Shown here: positions 26,878 to 35,979 of the stretch, piece after piece
Numbering within the stretch: position 1 is the first letter of the stretch
Layout: each line of letters starts with the position of its first letter
NCBI GenBank assembly: GCA_903891475.1
Contig: CAITEP010000003.1
Coordinates: forward strand, 1 to 53,706
Source: an uncultured Mucilaginibacter sp.
Lineage (GTDB): Bacteria > Bacteroidota > Bacteroidia > Sphingobacteriales > Sphingobacteriaceae
Direction: 5' to 3'
DNA: 53,706 nt
Made by a program: the position numbers and the translations under genes
Notes under the pieces: generated by a model
Told to the model about the DNA's origin: nothing
Databases searched by the model: none
Seen by the model: the letters and a program-made list of their open reading frames with translations, nothing else

Positions 26878-27519
26878 ATGCTGCATTTTAAAGCCTTTAA
26901 TAAATATTACAGCAACTTCCCCGCCTTAAAAATACCTGATCTCACACTACACCCTGGCATTTATTGGGTAAAAGGGGTAAATGGCTCTGGAAAGAGTACT
27001 TTGTTAAAATCAATAGCGGGCATACTCGCCTTTGATGGTGATATTATATTAAACGGGAACATCAGCATAAAAAAACAAGCCGCCACCTACCGAAAATTGG
27101 TAAACTTTGCCGAGGCCGAGCCGCTGTTCCCTGAGTTTTTAACAGGCACCGAAATGCTTGAACTATTTGCCTCCGCTAAAAATGCCCCCAAAAAACAGGA
27201 AGATTATTTTATTGAAAGCATGAAAATGCAGAGCTATATTGATCGTCCGGTTGGTACTTACTCAAGTGGGATGTTAAAGAAATTATCCTTGCTGCTGGCC
27301 TTTATGGGTAACCCGACATTGATTTTATTGGATGAACCATTAATTACCATTGATACCGAAGCTTTACTGGTTTTGTACCAATGGATCAATAAACTGCATG
27401 CCGAGGAGGGGGTTAGCTTTATGCTATCGTCGCACCAAATTTTGGATGCCGATATTATTGGCAATACCACCTTACTGCAGGTTGAAAACCAAACACTGAA
27501 ACTTGCTGGCAATAATTAG
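26878..27519 (+). CDS. ABC transporter ATP-binding protein
   Basis: A 213-residue ATPase with Walker A GVNGSGKSTLLK near residues 35-46, signature YSSGMLKKLSLLLAF near 123-137, Walker B LILLDEPLITID near 143-154 and SSHQ as the H-loop. The signature begins SSGM rather than LSGG, common in ABC-2-type exporters with small ATPases. It is followed 31 bases later by a polytopic membrane protein that is its likely partner. The substrate is unknown. Confidence 0.88.
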   Translation: MLHFKAFNKYYSNFPALKIPDLTLHPGIYWVKGVNGSGKSTLLKSIAGILAFDGDIILNGNISIKKQAATYRKLVNFAEAEPLFPEFLTGTEMLELFASAKNAPKKQEDYFIESMKMQSYIDRPVGTYSSGMLKKLSLLLAFMGNPTLILLDEPLITIDTEALLVLYQWINKLHAEEGVSFMLSSHQILDADIIGNTTLLQVENQTLKLAGNN

Positions 27520-27550
27520 TACATCCAAAATTTAAATAGATAGGGTATTT

Positions 27551-28645
27551 ATGTTCAACAAACCTATGACTAACATCCTGATCCGCATATTTACTACTGG
27601 TTTTTACCGGGCGCACGCTGGCTTGTTTTTATTTATCGGCTTGGTAATGGTAGGCTCGGTACCCCCGCAATTTATATGGGAGTACCAAAAAACCTTGATG
27701 CTGGCCTTCATTACCAGCGGTGGGATGATGCTGATTGTTTTTGGTGTTTGGCTTTTATATACGCTTAAGGCTATACAATACGTTGCTAGTCAGCTTTATG
27801 CCGTAAATCAGCAATTTTTGTTTTATAGTATAAATTCCTTCTCTAAAAACAGGCAATTTAAAAGTTGGGCGGTAGCGCATGCAGTTATACTATTCCCGAT
27901 TTTAACCTATGGCTCCATCGCTTTTGTGGTGGCTATTTTTAGTCATCATTTTTTAGCGGCAGGCACCATACTGTTATTTATGCTGACTTTAATAGCCTCA
28001 GGAGCTTTTGTTTTTGTAAAACTGGTGAACAGATTGATAGATGGAAGCAACCAATCATTTTTTTTAAAGCTAAGCGGCAAATGGAAAAAGCCATTTTATA
28101 GCCTGTTTATTTTCCATTTGTTTGATAAAATGAAAGTGCAATACCTGATTACCAAATTCCTATCATGGTTAATTATAGTAGCTATTTTTAATTTGTTTGA
28201 TGATGTAAAGCACGATGTTAGGGTGGCTGGCATAGCGGTTTTAGCCATTATTTCGGCACATGCTGTATTGATATTTCAGGAGCATGTTTTTGAGAACCAA
28301 TACCTAGCCTTTGCCCGCAATTTACCCTATACCAGTTTTAATAGGTTTATAAACTTTTTTAAAACTTACTTATTACTCTTATTGCCCGAAGCTATTTGGC
28401 TCTTCACCCGTTTTAACCCGGGTATTAGTACCGAGCTTTTGTTGATGGGCGTTAGCATAGCCTTATTTTATCATTGTTTGCTTTACAGCTTGGGTGTTGA
28501 TATGGAAATATACCTGCAATGGATTTTAGGCGCCTTTGTAGTAATGTTTTGGATTTTGATGTTTAAACTAATTTGGTTGCTAGTGCCTTTAAATTTGGCA
28601 ATTGCTTATAATATGTTTTATAGGAGGTATTATAGTGCGAAATGA
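27551..28645 (+). CDS. Polytopic membrane protein, putative permease partner of the upstream ATPase
   Basis: A 364-residue protein with about eight hydrophobic segments (near residues 20-35, 48-70, 112-130, 133-160, 220-255, 275-292, 298-318 and 322-350). I recognise no motif that fixes its family. It is placed as the membrane subunit of an ABC exporter because it directly follows an orphan ABC ATPase gene on the same strand. Start at 27551 or at the methionine six codons later. Confidence 0.75.
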   Translation: MFNKPMTNILIRIFTTGFYRAHAGLFLFIGLVMVGSVPPQFIWEYQKTLMLAFITSGGMMLIVFGVWLLYTLKAIQYVASQLYAVNQQFLFYSINSFSKNRQFKSWAVAHAVILFPILTYGSIAFVVAIFSHHFLAAGTILLFMLTLIASGAFVFVKLVNRLIDGSNQSFFLKLSGKWKKPFYSLFIFHLFDKMKVQYLITKFLSWLIIVAIFNLFDDVKHDVRVAGIAVLAIISAHAVLIFQEHVFENQYLAFARNLPYTSFNRFINFFKTYLLLLLPEAIWLFTRFNPGISTELLLMGVSIALFYHCLLYSLGVDMEIYLQWILGAFVVMFWILMFKLIWLLVPLNLAIAYNMFYRRYYSAK

Positions 28646-28655
28646 GGAATTAAAA

Positions 28656-28741
28656 GCCCTTTAATAAAATTAAACCCCTCTAGTGAATTAGCCTTCTTTT
28701 AATAAATTAAGCCCCCTCTAAATCTTCCGCTGGCTAGCGGA
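28656..28741. repeat. Tandem CCCCTCTA repeat plus GC-rich hairpin
   Basis: Two direct copies of a CTTTAATAAA-TTAA-CCCCTCTA type sequence lie at 28656-28682 and 28691-28720. They are followed by TCCGCTGGCTAGCGGA (28726-28741), a 6-bp stem with a four-base loop, then GAGACTTTTATT. It fills the gap between two convergent genes and may act as a terminator for either. The wording (CCCCCTCTAAATC, stem, GAGACTTT) resembles intergenic repeats I recall from other Sphingobacteriales and Flavobacteriales genomes. Confidence 0.55.
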
Positions 28742-28769
28742 GAGACTTTTATTACAGACGTTTAGTTAA

Positions 28770-29189
28770 TTATATGGTATAATGTGCCACCACATCTTCG
28801 GGGACTTTGGCGCTGCGGCCAGTTTTAATGTCAATCATGGTATAGTCGAACCAGCCATCGCAACATATTTTATTGGTTTTTTTATTGGTGATGGTAAAAT
28901 TTACACGACAACCTTTATCATCAATTGCTGCTATACCGGTTTTTACAATAAAATAATCGGCCATGGTGAGGGCACGCTTATAGTCAACATAGGCGGTACG
29001 TACCACCCAGCCATAGCCACGCTCTAAAAATTTCTCCATCGCCATGCCATAGCAACGCTCCATTTGGTCGTACCGGGCGGCAAGCACATAATCAAAGTAT
29101 TTGCTGTTATGTACATGGTGAAACATGTCAATATCATCCGGGCGTACACGGAATTCGGTTTCGAAGGTGGCGTATGTAGGATTACTCAT
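28770..29189 (-). CDS. Acyl-CoA thioesterase (hot-dog fold, 4-hydroxybenzoyl-CoA thioesterase type)
   Basis: A 139-residue single hot-dog domain. VRPDDIDMFHHVHNSKYFDYVLAARYD is split here as VRPDDIDMF (15-23) and HHVHNSKYFDYV, and it matches the DxDxxxHVNN-type active site of the YbgC/FcbC group, with the catalytic Asp near residue 20. The family hydrolyses short- or medium-chain acyl-CoA or acyl-ACP thioesters; the precise substrate is unknown. A promoter with TATATTTG lies five bases upstream of the ATG. Confidence 0.87.
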   Translation of the reverse strand: MSNPTYATFETEFRVRPDDIDMFHHVHNSKYFDYVLAARYDQMERCYGMAMEKFLERGYGWVVRTAYVDYKRALTMADYFIVKTGIAAIDDKGCRVNFTITNKKTNKICCDGWFDYTMIDIKTGRSAKVPEDVVAHYTI

Positions 29190-29193
29190 GGTA

Positions 29194-29223
29194 CAAATAT
29201 AGCGCCAACACTACTTAGGTCAA
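29194..29223 (-). promoter_or_regulatory. Promoter for the thioesterase gene
   Basis: Minus-strand TTG (29223-29221), 19 bases, then TATATTTG (29201-29194): a good match to the Bacteroidetes -33/-7 pattern. The -7 box ends only four bases before the ATG at 29189, so the mRNA should be leaderless or nearly so. Confidence 0.55.
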
Positions 29224-29379
29224 GATAATTCAATATCTTTTATATGATAATGACTTTTAAAATTAAAACTTATAATTAAAGGTTTATGAAGGCTGTTATC
29301 TGACTTTGATATTTTTCAAATATTTAAATAATTCAAATAGCGTTTTTCAATTTTTCGATTTATGCCATATTTGTGTTAA

Positions 29380-30861
29380 TTAGTTTCCAATACGTTTTAA
29401 ACCCGCCTTTGCTTCATCATCAATACTATTTTGGTAACCATGACTTGGCATATCTAAAGTTTGTTGGTAATAATCTTTCGCTTTTACTAGGTCGCTCTTT
29501 AATTCATAAATACGCCCCATATTTAAAGCGGCATTGGCAGCAAAATAGTAGTTGCTTTTTTTACCCAGATTTATCGCTTTCTGATAGTTATTTAAAGCAT
29601 CATTCAATTTATTGGTTTTATCGTAAATTCTGCCGAGCCTATAATAATATTCAATTTTATCCCTCGTTAAGGTGTCGTTATTTATCTCTTTTGCAGTTAG
29701 TATTAATAGTGCCTTTTCATAATAAGCTCCATCAAATAGTAACCTAGCTTTTAACAGGTCTTCATCAGGTTTACTATCATTGGCTTCCATTAATGCTTGC
29801 TTATCTTTCTCATCATTAACATACCCCTTTTCGTTCACTAACTTTAAATAGTAACTATATTTAATCGCGTCGTTATGCAGAAAATAAAAGTAAGCCACTT
29901 TCAGATAGGTATCCTTAATTAGGCTATTACCTTTAAATTCAGAAATAAATTTGAGCAGATAAACCTGGGCATCGGCATCCAAACGGTTTAATTTACAATT
30001 ACCCAAAATTTGGTTCATTAAAGGCAGTTTAATGTATTGGCTGTTGTAACTGTAATCCTTCAAAAAATTAATGGCATCATCATTATGTCCGGATTTGTAA
30101 GCAATATGAGCCTGAAGGAAAGTTTTTAGTAAACTTCCTCCATCCAAAGCGGCTAAATAGTTTAACAATTTAGGGTAATCAGCATATTTATGCTGTTGGT
30201 CGATTATTATATTGCAAATAAAAAAGACTAGTTCATCATTATAAAAAGGATACTTTGATTGTTGGATATTCGCTTTCAGGTTTTCTAACTGAGAAACCCC
30301 AGTTTCAACACTACCACTCATACCTAAAAACCTAGAAATCCCTTTTAGGCTGGCAGGTATGGCACCAAAAATAACATTCACCATGGCTATGCCTTTTTGG
30401 TTAAGGATAAATGCCGGATATTTTTTGGCATTATCTTTAAATAGGTTATTGGCCTTCTTGGCATCCATGGCGGATGACAGGTAATCGCCAAATTTTGATT
30501 TTAGCAGAGCCCATTGCAAATAAACCTCGGCTTGGCTATACAAATAAAATGGCGAGGCTTGTGTATTATCCTCTAAAAAACGCAATCTGTCAGATTTGTT
30601 TTCCAAGCATTTTTCATAATCAATCTTGCTTTCGGAAGCTAGGAGACTAAAATAATCTATATAATTCTCCAACAGCGGAACAATACCATTTTGTGGGTTT
30701 TGTTGTTTTTCTTTTTGAAGTAATAATTTAGCTTCTGGAATTTTAAGACTAAGAATACTTTTATAGGCGGCAATACAATTGTTGTTATATGTAAAATCGG
30801 CCTTGGCAGATAAAGCCGAGGTTGTAATAAACAAAACAAGCAAAAATTGTATTTTGCGCAT
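29380..30861 (-). CDS. Secreted TPR-repeat protein
   Basis: A 493-residue protein starting at ATG 30861 (MRKIQFLLVLFITTSALSAKAD), which gives a clear signal peptide; a TTG three codons upstream is disfavoured. The rest is almost wholly helical, with TPR-type repeats best seen at the C-terminus (YYRLGRIYDKTNKLNDALNN and NMGRIYELKSDLVKAKDYYQ). It is probably periplasmic or cell-surface and acts by protein-protein contact; no enzymatic motif is seen. It is divergent from the PPTase gene. Confidence 0.85.
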   Translation of the reverse strand: MRKIQFLLVLFITTSALSAKADFTYNNNCIAAYKSILSLKIPEAKLLLQKEKQQNPQNGIVPLLENYIDYFSLLASESKIDYEKCLENKSDRLRFLEDNTQASPFYLYSQAEVYLQWALLKSKFGDYLSSAMDAKKANNLFKDNAKKYPAFILNQKGIAMVNVIFGAIPASLKGISRFLGMSGSVETGVSQLENLKANIQQSKYPFYNDELVFFICNIIIDQQHKYADYPKLLNYLAALDGGSLLKTFLQAHIAYKSGHNDDAINFLKDYSYNSQYIKLPLMNQILGNCKLNRLDADAQVYLLKFISEFKGNSLIKDTYLKVAYFYFLHNDAIKYSYYLKLVNEKGYVNDEKDKQALMEANDSKPDEDLLKARLLFDGAYYEKALLILTAKEINNDTLTRDKIEYYYRLGRIYDKTNKLNDALNNYQKAINLGKKSNYYFAANAALNMGRIYELKSDLVKAKDYYQQTLDMPSHGYQNSIDDEAKAGLKRIGN

Positions 30862-30867
30862 ATATGG

Positions 30868-30875
30868 CAAATATA
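30868..30875 (-). promoter_or_regulatory. -7 box for the TPR gene
   Basis: Minus-strand TATATTTG ends six bases before the ATG at 30861, again predicting a near-leaderless mRNA. No clear -33 TTG is at the right distance. Confidence 0.35.
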
Positions 30876-30960
30876 TTAAAACAATGGTCTTTCGGCTTTT
30901 AATATAAAGTATTTGAACTCTAGTAATAACTGAATATTAATTTGCGGCGAAATAATTAAA

Positions 30961-31716
30961 ATGAGTAAAATAAAAGTAACCAACCAAATAATATCCAATG
31001 TAAATTGGCGTGGTATTGATATTTGTCCATTTTCAAGTAGCAATCAAACCGATATTTGGAGGATTCATATTGGTTCAAACCTATCTCATATCCAAAACTT
31101 TAGCTCAATTATTGATGAAAATGAATTGCTTAAAGCCAATAAATATTATAAAGTAGCCGATAGAGACCGTACTTTATTGAGCCGTATTGCTTTGCGACTT
31201 ATTTTAGGTAAATACCTGAATCAAGACCCCAAAAATTTAGTTTTAAGTGTAGATCATAACAATAAGCCAATTCTTTCCAATCCATCAACTAATGAAATAA
31301 AATTCAATATTTCATACGCAATGGATTATATAATGATTGCTATTTCTCCTTTAGAAGTTGGTATTGATATTGAATATGTAAATCCTAATTTTGAATTTAA
31401 AGATATATTAAATGAATATTTTACCAAGAAGGAGATAAGCTATATTGAAGAAAATAACACCGTAGCTCGTTTTTTTACGGCTTGGACAAAAAAGGAAGGC
31501 TTGGCAAAAGCCATCGGCAATGGATTGTTCGGACCTATAAACCAATTCCCTACCTTAAATGGCGATACCTTTTTAGATAGCAATATATTAAATACCCAAA
31601 ATAATTGGATCATCAGTAGTTTTTACATAGCTGATACCCATGTTGGCAGTTTAGCAATTTTGGACAATAACCTTACAATTACCTTTTACGACCTAGATTT
31701 GAGTTTTTTTATTTAG
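30961..31716 (+). CDS. Sfp-type 4'-phosphopantetheinyl transferase
   Basis: Attaches the phosphopantetheine arm of CoA to carrier proteins. The 251-residue length fits the two-domain Sfp/AcpT type. The Mg-binding GIDIEYV is near residues 133-139 and WTKKEGLAKAIGNGL near 175-189 (WxxKE motif). The usual N-x-S-H-S segment reads FNISYA, so the CoA-contacting histidine is replaced by Tyr. It is not next to any carrier protein gene: the nearest is the acyl carrier protein 13 kb away, whose operon has its own holo-ACP synthase. The stop overlaps the end of glpF by four bases. Confidence 0.88.
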   Translation: MSKIKVTNQIISNVNWRGIDICPFSSSNQTDIWRIHIGSNLSHIQNFSSIIDENELLKANKYYKVADRDRTLLSRIALRLILGKYLNQDPKNLVLSVDHNNKPILSNPSTNEIKFNISYAMDYIMIAISPLEVGIDIEYVNPNFEFKDILNEYFTKKEISYIEENNTVARFFTAWTKKEGLAKAIGNGLFGPINQFPTLNGDTFLDSNILNTQNNWIISSFYIADTHVGSLAILDNNLTITFYDLDLSFFI

Positions 31717-32447
31717 GCCGGATTAAAAACCAAATACAACATTGCAGCCAAAGCTGCACCTATTACAGGGCCAACAACCGGAACCCATGAATATGCCCAA
31801 TCACTATTACCTTTGTTTTTTATCGGGAGGATAAAGTGAGCCAAACGAGGCGCCAAATCTCTAGCTGGGTTAATGGCATAGCCAGTGGTACCACCCAAGG
31901 CCAAGCCTATTACCCATACCAATAAAGCAACAGGTATCGCGCCTACCGAGCCTAAACCTATAGGCGTTTTACTAGGTGTAATTTGCGCGCCCGAAATATA
32001 GAAAATGGTGAAAATGAGTACAAAAGTTGCAATAATTTCGCTCAAGAGGTTTAAACCATAGTTTTTAATGGCTGGCCCTGTAGAAAAAACCGCCAAAATG
32101 GAACCTGACTCGGTGGTACGTTGAAAATGGTCATAATAGAATACCCAAACTGTTACGGCTCCAAAAAAAGCGCCTGCAAATTGCGCTATGATGTAGGGCA
32201 ATACGCTCGCCCAAGCAAATTTACCTGCAATGGCTAATCCTATTGTTACCGCAGGGTTTAAATGCGCTCCGCTGATAGGCCCGGCGACAATTACCCCTAC
32301 AAAAACCGCTAAGCCCCAAGCGGTTGCTATTACCATCAATCCGCTATTGTTGCCTTTGGTATCTTTTAGTAAAACATTGGCTACAACACCTTCGCCCAAT
32401 AAAATCAACAAAAAAGTGCCGATGAATTCGGCCATAAATGGTGACAT
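31713..32447 (-). CDS. glpF: Glycerol uptake facilitator (MIP family)
   Basis: A 244-residue aquaglyceroporin with six membrane segments and two half-helix loops, HLNPAVTIG (NPA at 64-66) and GYAINPARD (NPA at 193-195). The Asp after the second NPAR is typical of glycerol-conducting members. It lies 37 bases downstream of glpK on the same strand, so glycerol entry and phosphorylation are co-transcribed. Confidence 0.94.
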   Translation of the reverse strand: MSPFMAEFIGTFLLILLGEGVVANVLLKDTKGNNSGLMVIATAWGLAVFVGVIVAGPISGAHLNPAVTIGLAIAGKFAWASVLPYIIAQFAGAFFGAVTVWVFYYDHFQRTTESGSILAVFSTGPAIKNYGLNLLSEIIATFVLIFTIFYISGAQITPSKTPIGLGSVGAIPVALLVWVIGLALGGTTGYAINPARDLAPRLAHFILPIKNKGNSDWAYSWVPVVGPVIGAALAAMLYLVFNPA

Positions 32448-32484
32448 GATATTTAATTTTAAAGTTTATGGATATTTCTATTTT

Positions 32485-33984
32485 TTATGATTTGACGACC
32501 CAAGTTTGGGTAGTCTTAACCGCGTTTGCCCAGTTTTCCATCTCAGTTTTCACCTTTTCGGGAGTAGCGGATGGATAAAAATCTTTTTCCGATTTCCATT
32601 GTTGTTGAATTTCTTCCAAATTTTTCCAATACCCAACAGCCAAACCAGCCAGATATGCCGCGCCAAGTGCGGTTGTCTCCACTATTTTTGGTCGAATTAC
32701 CTTACATCCCAATAAATCAGCCTGAAATTGCATTAGCAAATTATTGGCCGTGGCGCCACCATCTACCCTGAGCTCTTTAATTTTAACCCCGGCATCGGCT
32801 TCCATTGCTTTTAATACATCAACCGTTTGAAAAGCGATGGATTCTACCGCTGCCCTGGCTATATGGCCTGATGTGGTGCCTCTGGTTAAGCCAACTATGG
32901 TGCCTCTCGCATTTGAGTCCCAATAAGGTGCGCCTAAACCTGCAAAAGCTGGCACAAAATATACACCGGCAGTATCATTTACACTAGTTGCCAATTGCTC
33001 CACTTCCGATGAAGTTTTGATTATGCCCAAACCATCCCTGAGCCATTGTACCACTGCTCCGCCAATAAAAATACTACCCTCAAACGCATAGGCTATTTTC
33101 CCATTTATTTTCCAGGCTATGGTGGTAAGCAAATTATTTTTGGACGCTATAAACTGCTCGCCAATGTTCATCAGCATAAAACAACCTGTTCCGTAGGTGT
33201 TTTTTACCATGCCTTCGCCAGTGCACATTTGCCCAAATAAAGCGGCTTGCTGGTCGCCCGCAATTCCAGCTAGTGGTACTCTTGATGCAAATATGGTGGT
33301 TTCCGTTTCTCCATATAATTCGCTCGATTGTTTCACTTCGGGTAACATACTTTTAGGTACCCCAAATATTTCCAACAATTCCTCATCCCAACATTGGTCA
33401 ATGATATTGTAAAGCATGGTACGGCTTGCATTGGTAACATCGGTAACATGCACCTTGCCACGGGTAAACTTCCAAACCAACCAGCTATCTACCGTGCCAA
33501 AAGCCAGTTTACCCTCATTAGCCAATTGTTTTGTACCAGCTACATTATTTAGTATCCAGTTAATTTTAGATGCCGAAAAATAAGCGTCGATAATTAAGCC
33601 TGTTTTAGCTCTTATTTTTTCAAGGAATCCTTTTTCTTTTAATTGGTCACAAAAATCGGCGGTGCGCCTATCCTGCCAAACGATGGCATTGTAAACTGGC
33701 ATGCCCGTTTCACGATTCCATACAATGGTGGTTTCGCGCTGGTTGGTAATGCCAATTGCTTTTAAATTGCTCCCATTGATGCCCATCTTTGTGATAGCCT
33801 CGGCAGCTACACCCGCTTGCGACGACCAAATTTCATTCGGGTCGTGTTCTACCCAACCGGGTTGTGGGAAAATTTGGGTAAATTCTTTTTGAGCAACCGA
33901 CCTTATCTGACCCTCATGGTCAAAAACAATCGCTCTCGAACTGGTTGTACCTTGGTCAAGGGCTAAAATAAATCCTTCTTCCAT
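32485..33984 (-). CDS. glpK: Glycerol kinase
   Basis: A 499-residue FGGY-family kinase making glycerol 3-phosphate. [16 protein letters not shown] (6-21) is the phosphate-1 motif. [13 protein letters not shown] near 77-89, [14 protein letters not shown] near 241-254, [13 protein letters not shown] near 310-322 and the C-terminal [17 protein letters not shown] near 400-416 are all family motifs. It is full length. It lies 182 bases downstream of glpD; that gap contains an AT-rich hairpin at 34039-34056 and nothing else of note. Confidence 0.96.
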   Translation of the reverse strand: MEEGFILALDQGTTSSRAIVFDHEGQIRSVAQKEFTQIFPQPGWVEHDPNEIWSSQAGVAAEAITKMGINGSNLKAIGITNQRETTIVWNRETGMPVYNAIVWQDRRTADFCDQLKEKGFLEKIRAKTGLIIDAYFSASKINWILNNVAGTKQLANEGKLAFGTVDSWLVWKFTRGKVHVTDVTNASRTMLYNIIDQCWDEELLEIFGVPKSMLPEVKQSSELYGETETTIFASRVPLAGIAGDQQAALFGQMCTGEGMVKNTYGTGCFMLMNIGEQFIASKNNLLTTIAWKINGKIAYAFEGSIFIGGAVVQWLRDGLGIIKTSSEVEQLATSVNDTAGVYFVPAFAGLGAPYWDSNARGTIVGLTRGTTSGHIARAAVESIAFQTVDVLKAMEADAGVKIKELRVDGGATANNLLMQFQADLLGCKVIRPKIVETTALGAAYLAGLAVGYWKNLEEIQQQWKSEKDFYPSATPEKVKTEMENWANAVKTTQTWVVKS

Positions 33985-34166
33985 TACTATTTATAAATAA
34001 CTGGTTCATAACCATTACCCAATACAATTTGAATTGTTAAAAATTGGGCAATTTTTTAATAAATTGGCTTATAATTTGGAAGCGTTAAATTACAATTTAA
34101 TGATGAAAAACAAATACTTGATGAAATTTAAAATTTGGTTGGTTTAGGTTTGTAAAGAGCGATTAC

Positions 34167-35747
34167 CTATGACCCCATTAATAGATAACCCTGCGCAAGG
34201 TGTATAAAGTCAGTAACCTGAATATCTTCCCAATTTTTATCCATATTAAGCTCCATAGCCATCAAATTAGCTACGGTGGGTGCCATATCAATTGCCGCCC
34301 TCGCGTCTAAAAAAAGTGCCCTTAATCTTCGCGCCAACACATCTTCAATGTTTAAAGCCAATTCATTCCTTACCGCCCAAATAACCTCCGCCTTAAGGTA
34401 AGGTAAACGGGCATGCAATTTTTCGCCCCAAGCGGTATTTTCATTTAACAAATTTAATACGGCCTCCTTATCGGTACCATATATGTTTAAATGGTCGCTA
34501 AAATCAGTTACCACTTTATTACCATGTATAGGAAGGTGTTTAGTGACACATTTAAGTTTTGGCAGATTGGCAATTTTAATGGCCTTATCAACCGTATCTT
34601 CGGCCATTAAACGATAGGTAGTCCATTTGCCGCCAGTAATGGTTATTAATCCGGAAGCGGAAACCATTATTTTATGACTTCTTGAAATTTCTTTTGTTTT
34701 TAGCGAACCTTCCTTAGGTGCTGCCAGAGGGCGTAATCCCGCGAATATGCTCTTAACATCTTTTCGGAGTGGTACTTTATTTAAATATTTACCCGCAGTA
34801 CGAATAACAAAGCTCAATTCTTCTTCCAATGGAGTTGGCTCCAAACTATGCGAATTTAATGGGGTATCGGTTGTTCCTATCAATAACTTATCATGCCAAG
34901 GTACGATAAACAATACCCGCCCATCCTCTGTTTTTGGAATCATGATGGCATCCAAGCCCGGTAAAAAGGATTTATCAAGCACGATATGTATTCCCTGACT
35001 CGATTTTACCAGCGGCTTCTTGGCAGGTTCGTCCATCTGTATGATATCATCAACAAACACACCTGTGGCGTTAATAACAACCTGGCTTTTTATGGTATAA
35101 ATCTTACAATTAATTTTATCCTTAACGGTTACACCGCAAATTTTCCCCTCCTTTTTAAGCAAACCAACCACCTTAAAATAGTTTAATAAAGTTGCTCCTT
35201 GCTCCAAACAGGTTTGTGCCAAATTAATGGCCAAACGGGCATCGTCAAACTGCCCATCATGATAAACAACCCCGCCTTTCAAGTTCTTGCTTTGTAAGGT
35301 TGGCAGTCTATCAATGGTTTGTTTTTTTGAGATGGGATATGATCGACCAAAACTCAATGCACCAGCCAATAAATCATAAAGTGTTAAGCCAACAGTATAA
35401 ACCAAGCCACTCCACCAATCATAAATCGGGATAATAAATCGTTCATTTTTTACTAAATGAGCGGCGTTTTTTTTCAATAAGCCACGCTCTTTTAAAGCTT
35501 CCCTCACCAATGCTATATTTCCTTGTGCAAGGTACCTAACTCCGCCATGTACCAATTTAGTACTACGGCTGGAGGTGCCTTTGGCAAAATCGGCTTGCTC
35601 CAATAATAAAGTTTTAAATCCACGTGAGGCGGCATCAAGGGCAATACCTAAACCTGTGGCACCTCCACCAATCACAACCATATCCCAAACGATATCTGGG
35701 TTGGCAATTGTCGCGATCATATTTTCTCTTTTGCCCAACATCAACAT
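34167..35747 (-). CDS. glpD: Aerobic glycerol-3-phosphate dehydrogenase
   Basis: FAD-dependent membrane-associated enzyme oxidising glycerol 3-phosphate to dihydroxyacetone phosphate with electrons to quinone. VVIGGGATGLGIALDAASRG is the FAD-binding start (about 25-44), GTSSRSTKLVHGGVRYL follows near 60, and the C-terminal DAO domain is complete. I chose ATG 35747 (526 residues). The longer TTG frame at 35768 overlaps the probable -7 box TAATTTTG. Methionines at 35741 and 35720 are other options. With glpK and glpF downstream, this is a complete glycerol catabolic set. Confidence 0.94.
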   Translation of the reverse strand: MLMLGKRENMIATIANPDIVWDMVVIGGGATGLGIALDAASRGFKTLLLEQADFAKGTSSRSTKLVHGGVRYLAQGNIALVREALKERGLLKKNAAHLVKNERFIIPIYDWWSGLVYTVGLTLYDLLAGALSFGRSYPISKKQTIDRLPTLQSKNLKGGVVYHDGQFDDARLAINLAQTCLEQGATLLNYFKVVGLLKKEGKICGVTVKDKINCKIYTIKSQVVINATGVFVDDIIQMDEPAKKPLVKSSQGIHIVLDKSFLPGLDAIMIPKTEDGRVLFIVPWHDKLLIGTTDTPLNSHSLEPTPLEEELSFVIRTAGKYLNKVPLRKDVKSIFAGLRPLAAPKEGSLKTKEISRSHKIMVSASGLITITGGKWTTYRLMAEDTVDKAIKIANLPKLKCVTKHLPIHGNKVVTDFSDHLNIYGTDKEAVLNLLNENTAWGEKLHARLPYLKAEVIWAVRNELALNIEDVLARRLRALFLDARAAIDMAPTVANLMAMELNMDKNWEDIQVTDFIHLAQGYLLMGS

Positions 35748-35765
35748 AAAACTTTTAGGTGTCAA

Positions 35766-35773
35766 CAAAATTA
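35766..35773 (-). promoter_or_regulatory. -7 box for glpD
   Basis: Minus-strand TAATTTTG fits TAnnTTTG and places the start of transcription just upstream of ATG 35747. No clear -33 element is seen. Confidence 0.35.
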
Positions 35774-35820
35774 AACCAAAACAATTTGATTTATATAGAT
35801 TTTAGCCATCAAAAGAAAAG

Positions 35821-35837
35821 GTTAACAGTTTGTTAAC
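35821..35837. promoter_or_regulatory. Perfect 17-bp dyad upstream of glpD
   Basis: GTTAACAGTTTGTTAAC: a 7-bp arm (35821-35827) is mirrored exactly at 35831-35837 across three bases. It is centred about 60 bases upstream of the glpD -7 box, a plausible activator or repressor site. A second, weaker dyad, GGTGTT...AACACC, lies at 35883-35905. Confidence 0.4.
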
Positions 35838-35920
35838 TGAAATTAAATATAGACCTTGGTTTGTTAAGACTAAGGAATATTTGGTGTTTATAATTGTATA
35901 ACACCTAATACCTCATAAAC

Positions 35921-35949
35921 AAAAAAAAGCTCCATTTTTATTTTGGAGC
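35921..35949 (-). terminator. Rho-independent terminator after the fucosidase gene
   Basis: GCTCCA (35929-35934) pairs with TGGAGC (35944-35949). On the minus strand the stem runs into eight T (plus-strand A run at 35921-35928). It lies 31 bases past the fucosidase stop. Confidence 0.72.
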
Positions 35950-35979
35950 CTTCTAATTATTTTAATATTTTTCGTTTAA

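Noticed and set aside
34039..34056. AAAAATTG-GG-CAATTTTT hairpin between glpD and glpK as a terminator
   Set aside because: The stem is almost all A-T with a two-base loop; such dyads are common by chance in this AT-rich DNA.
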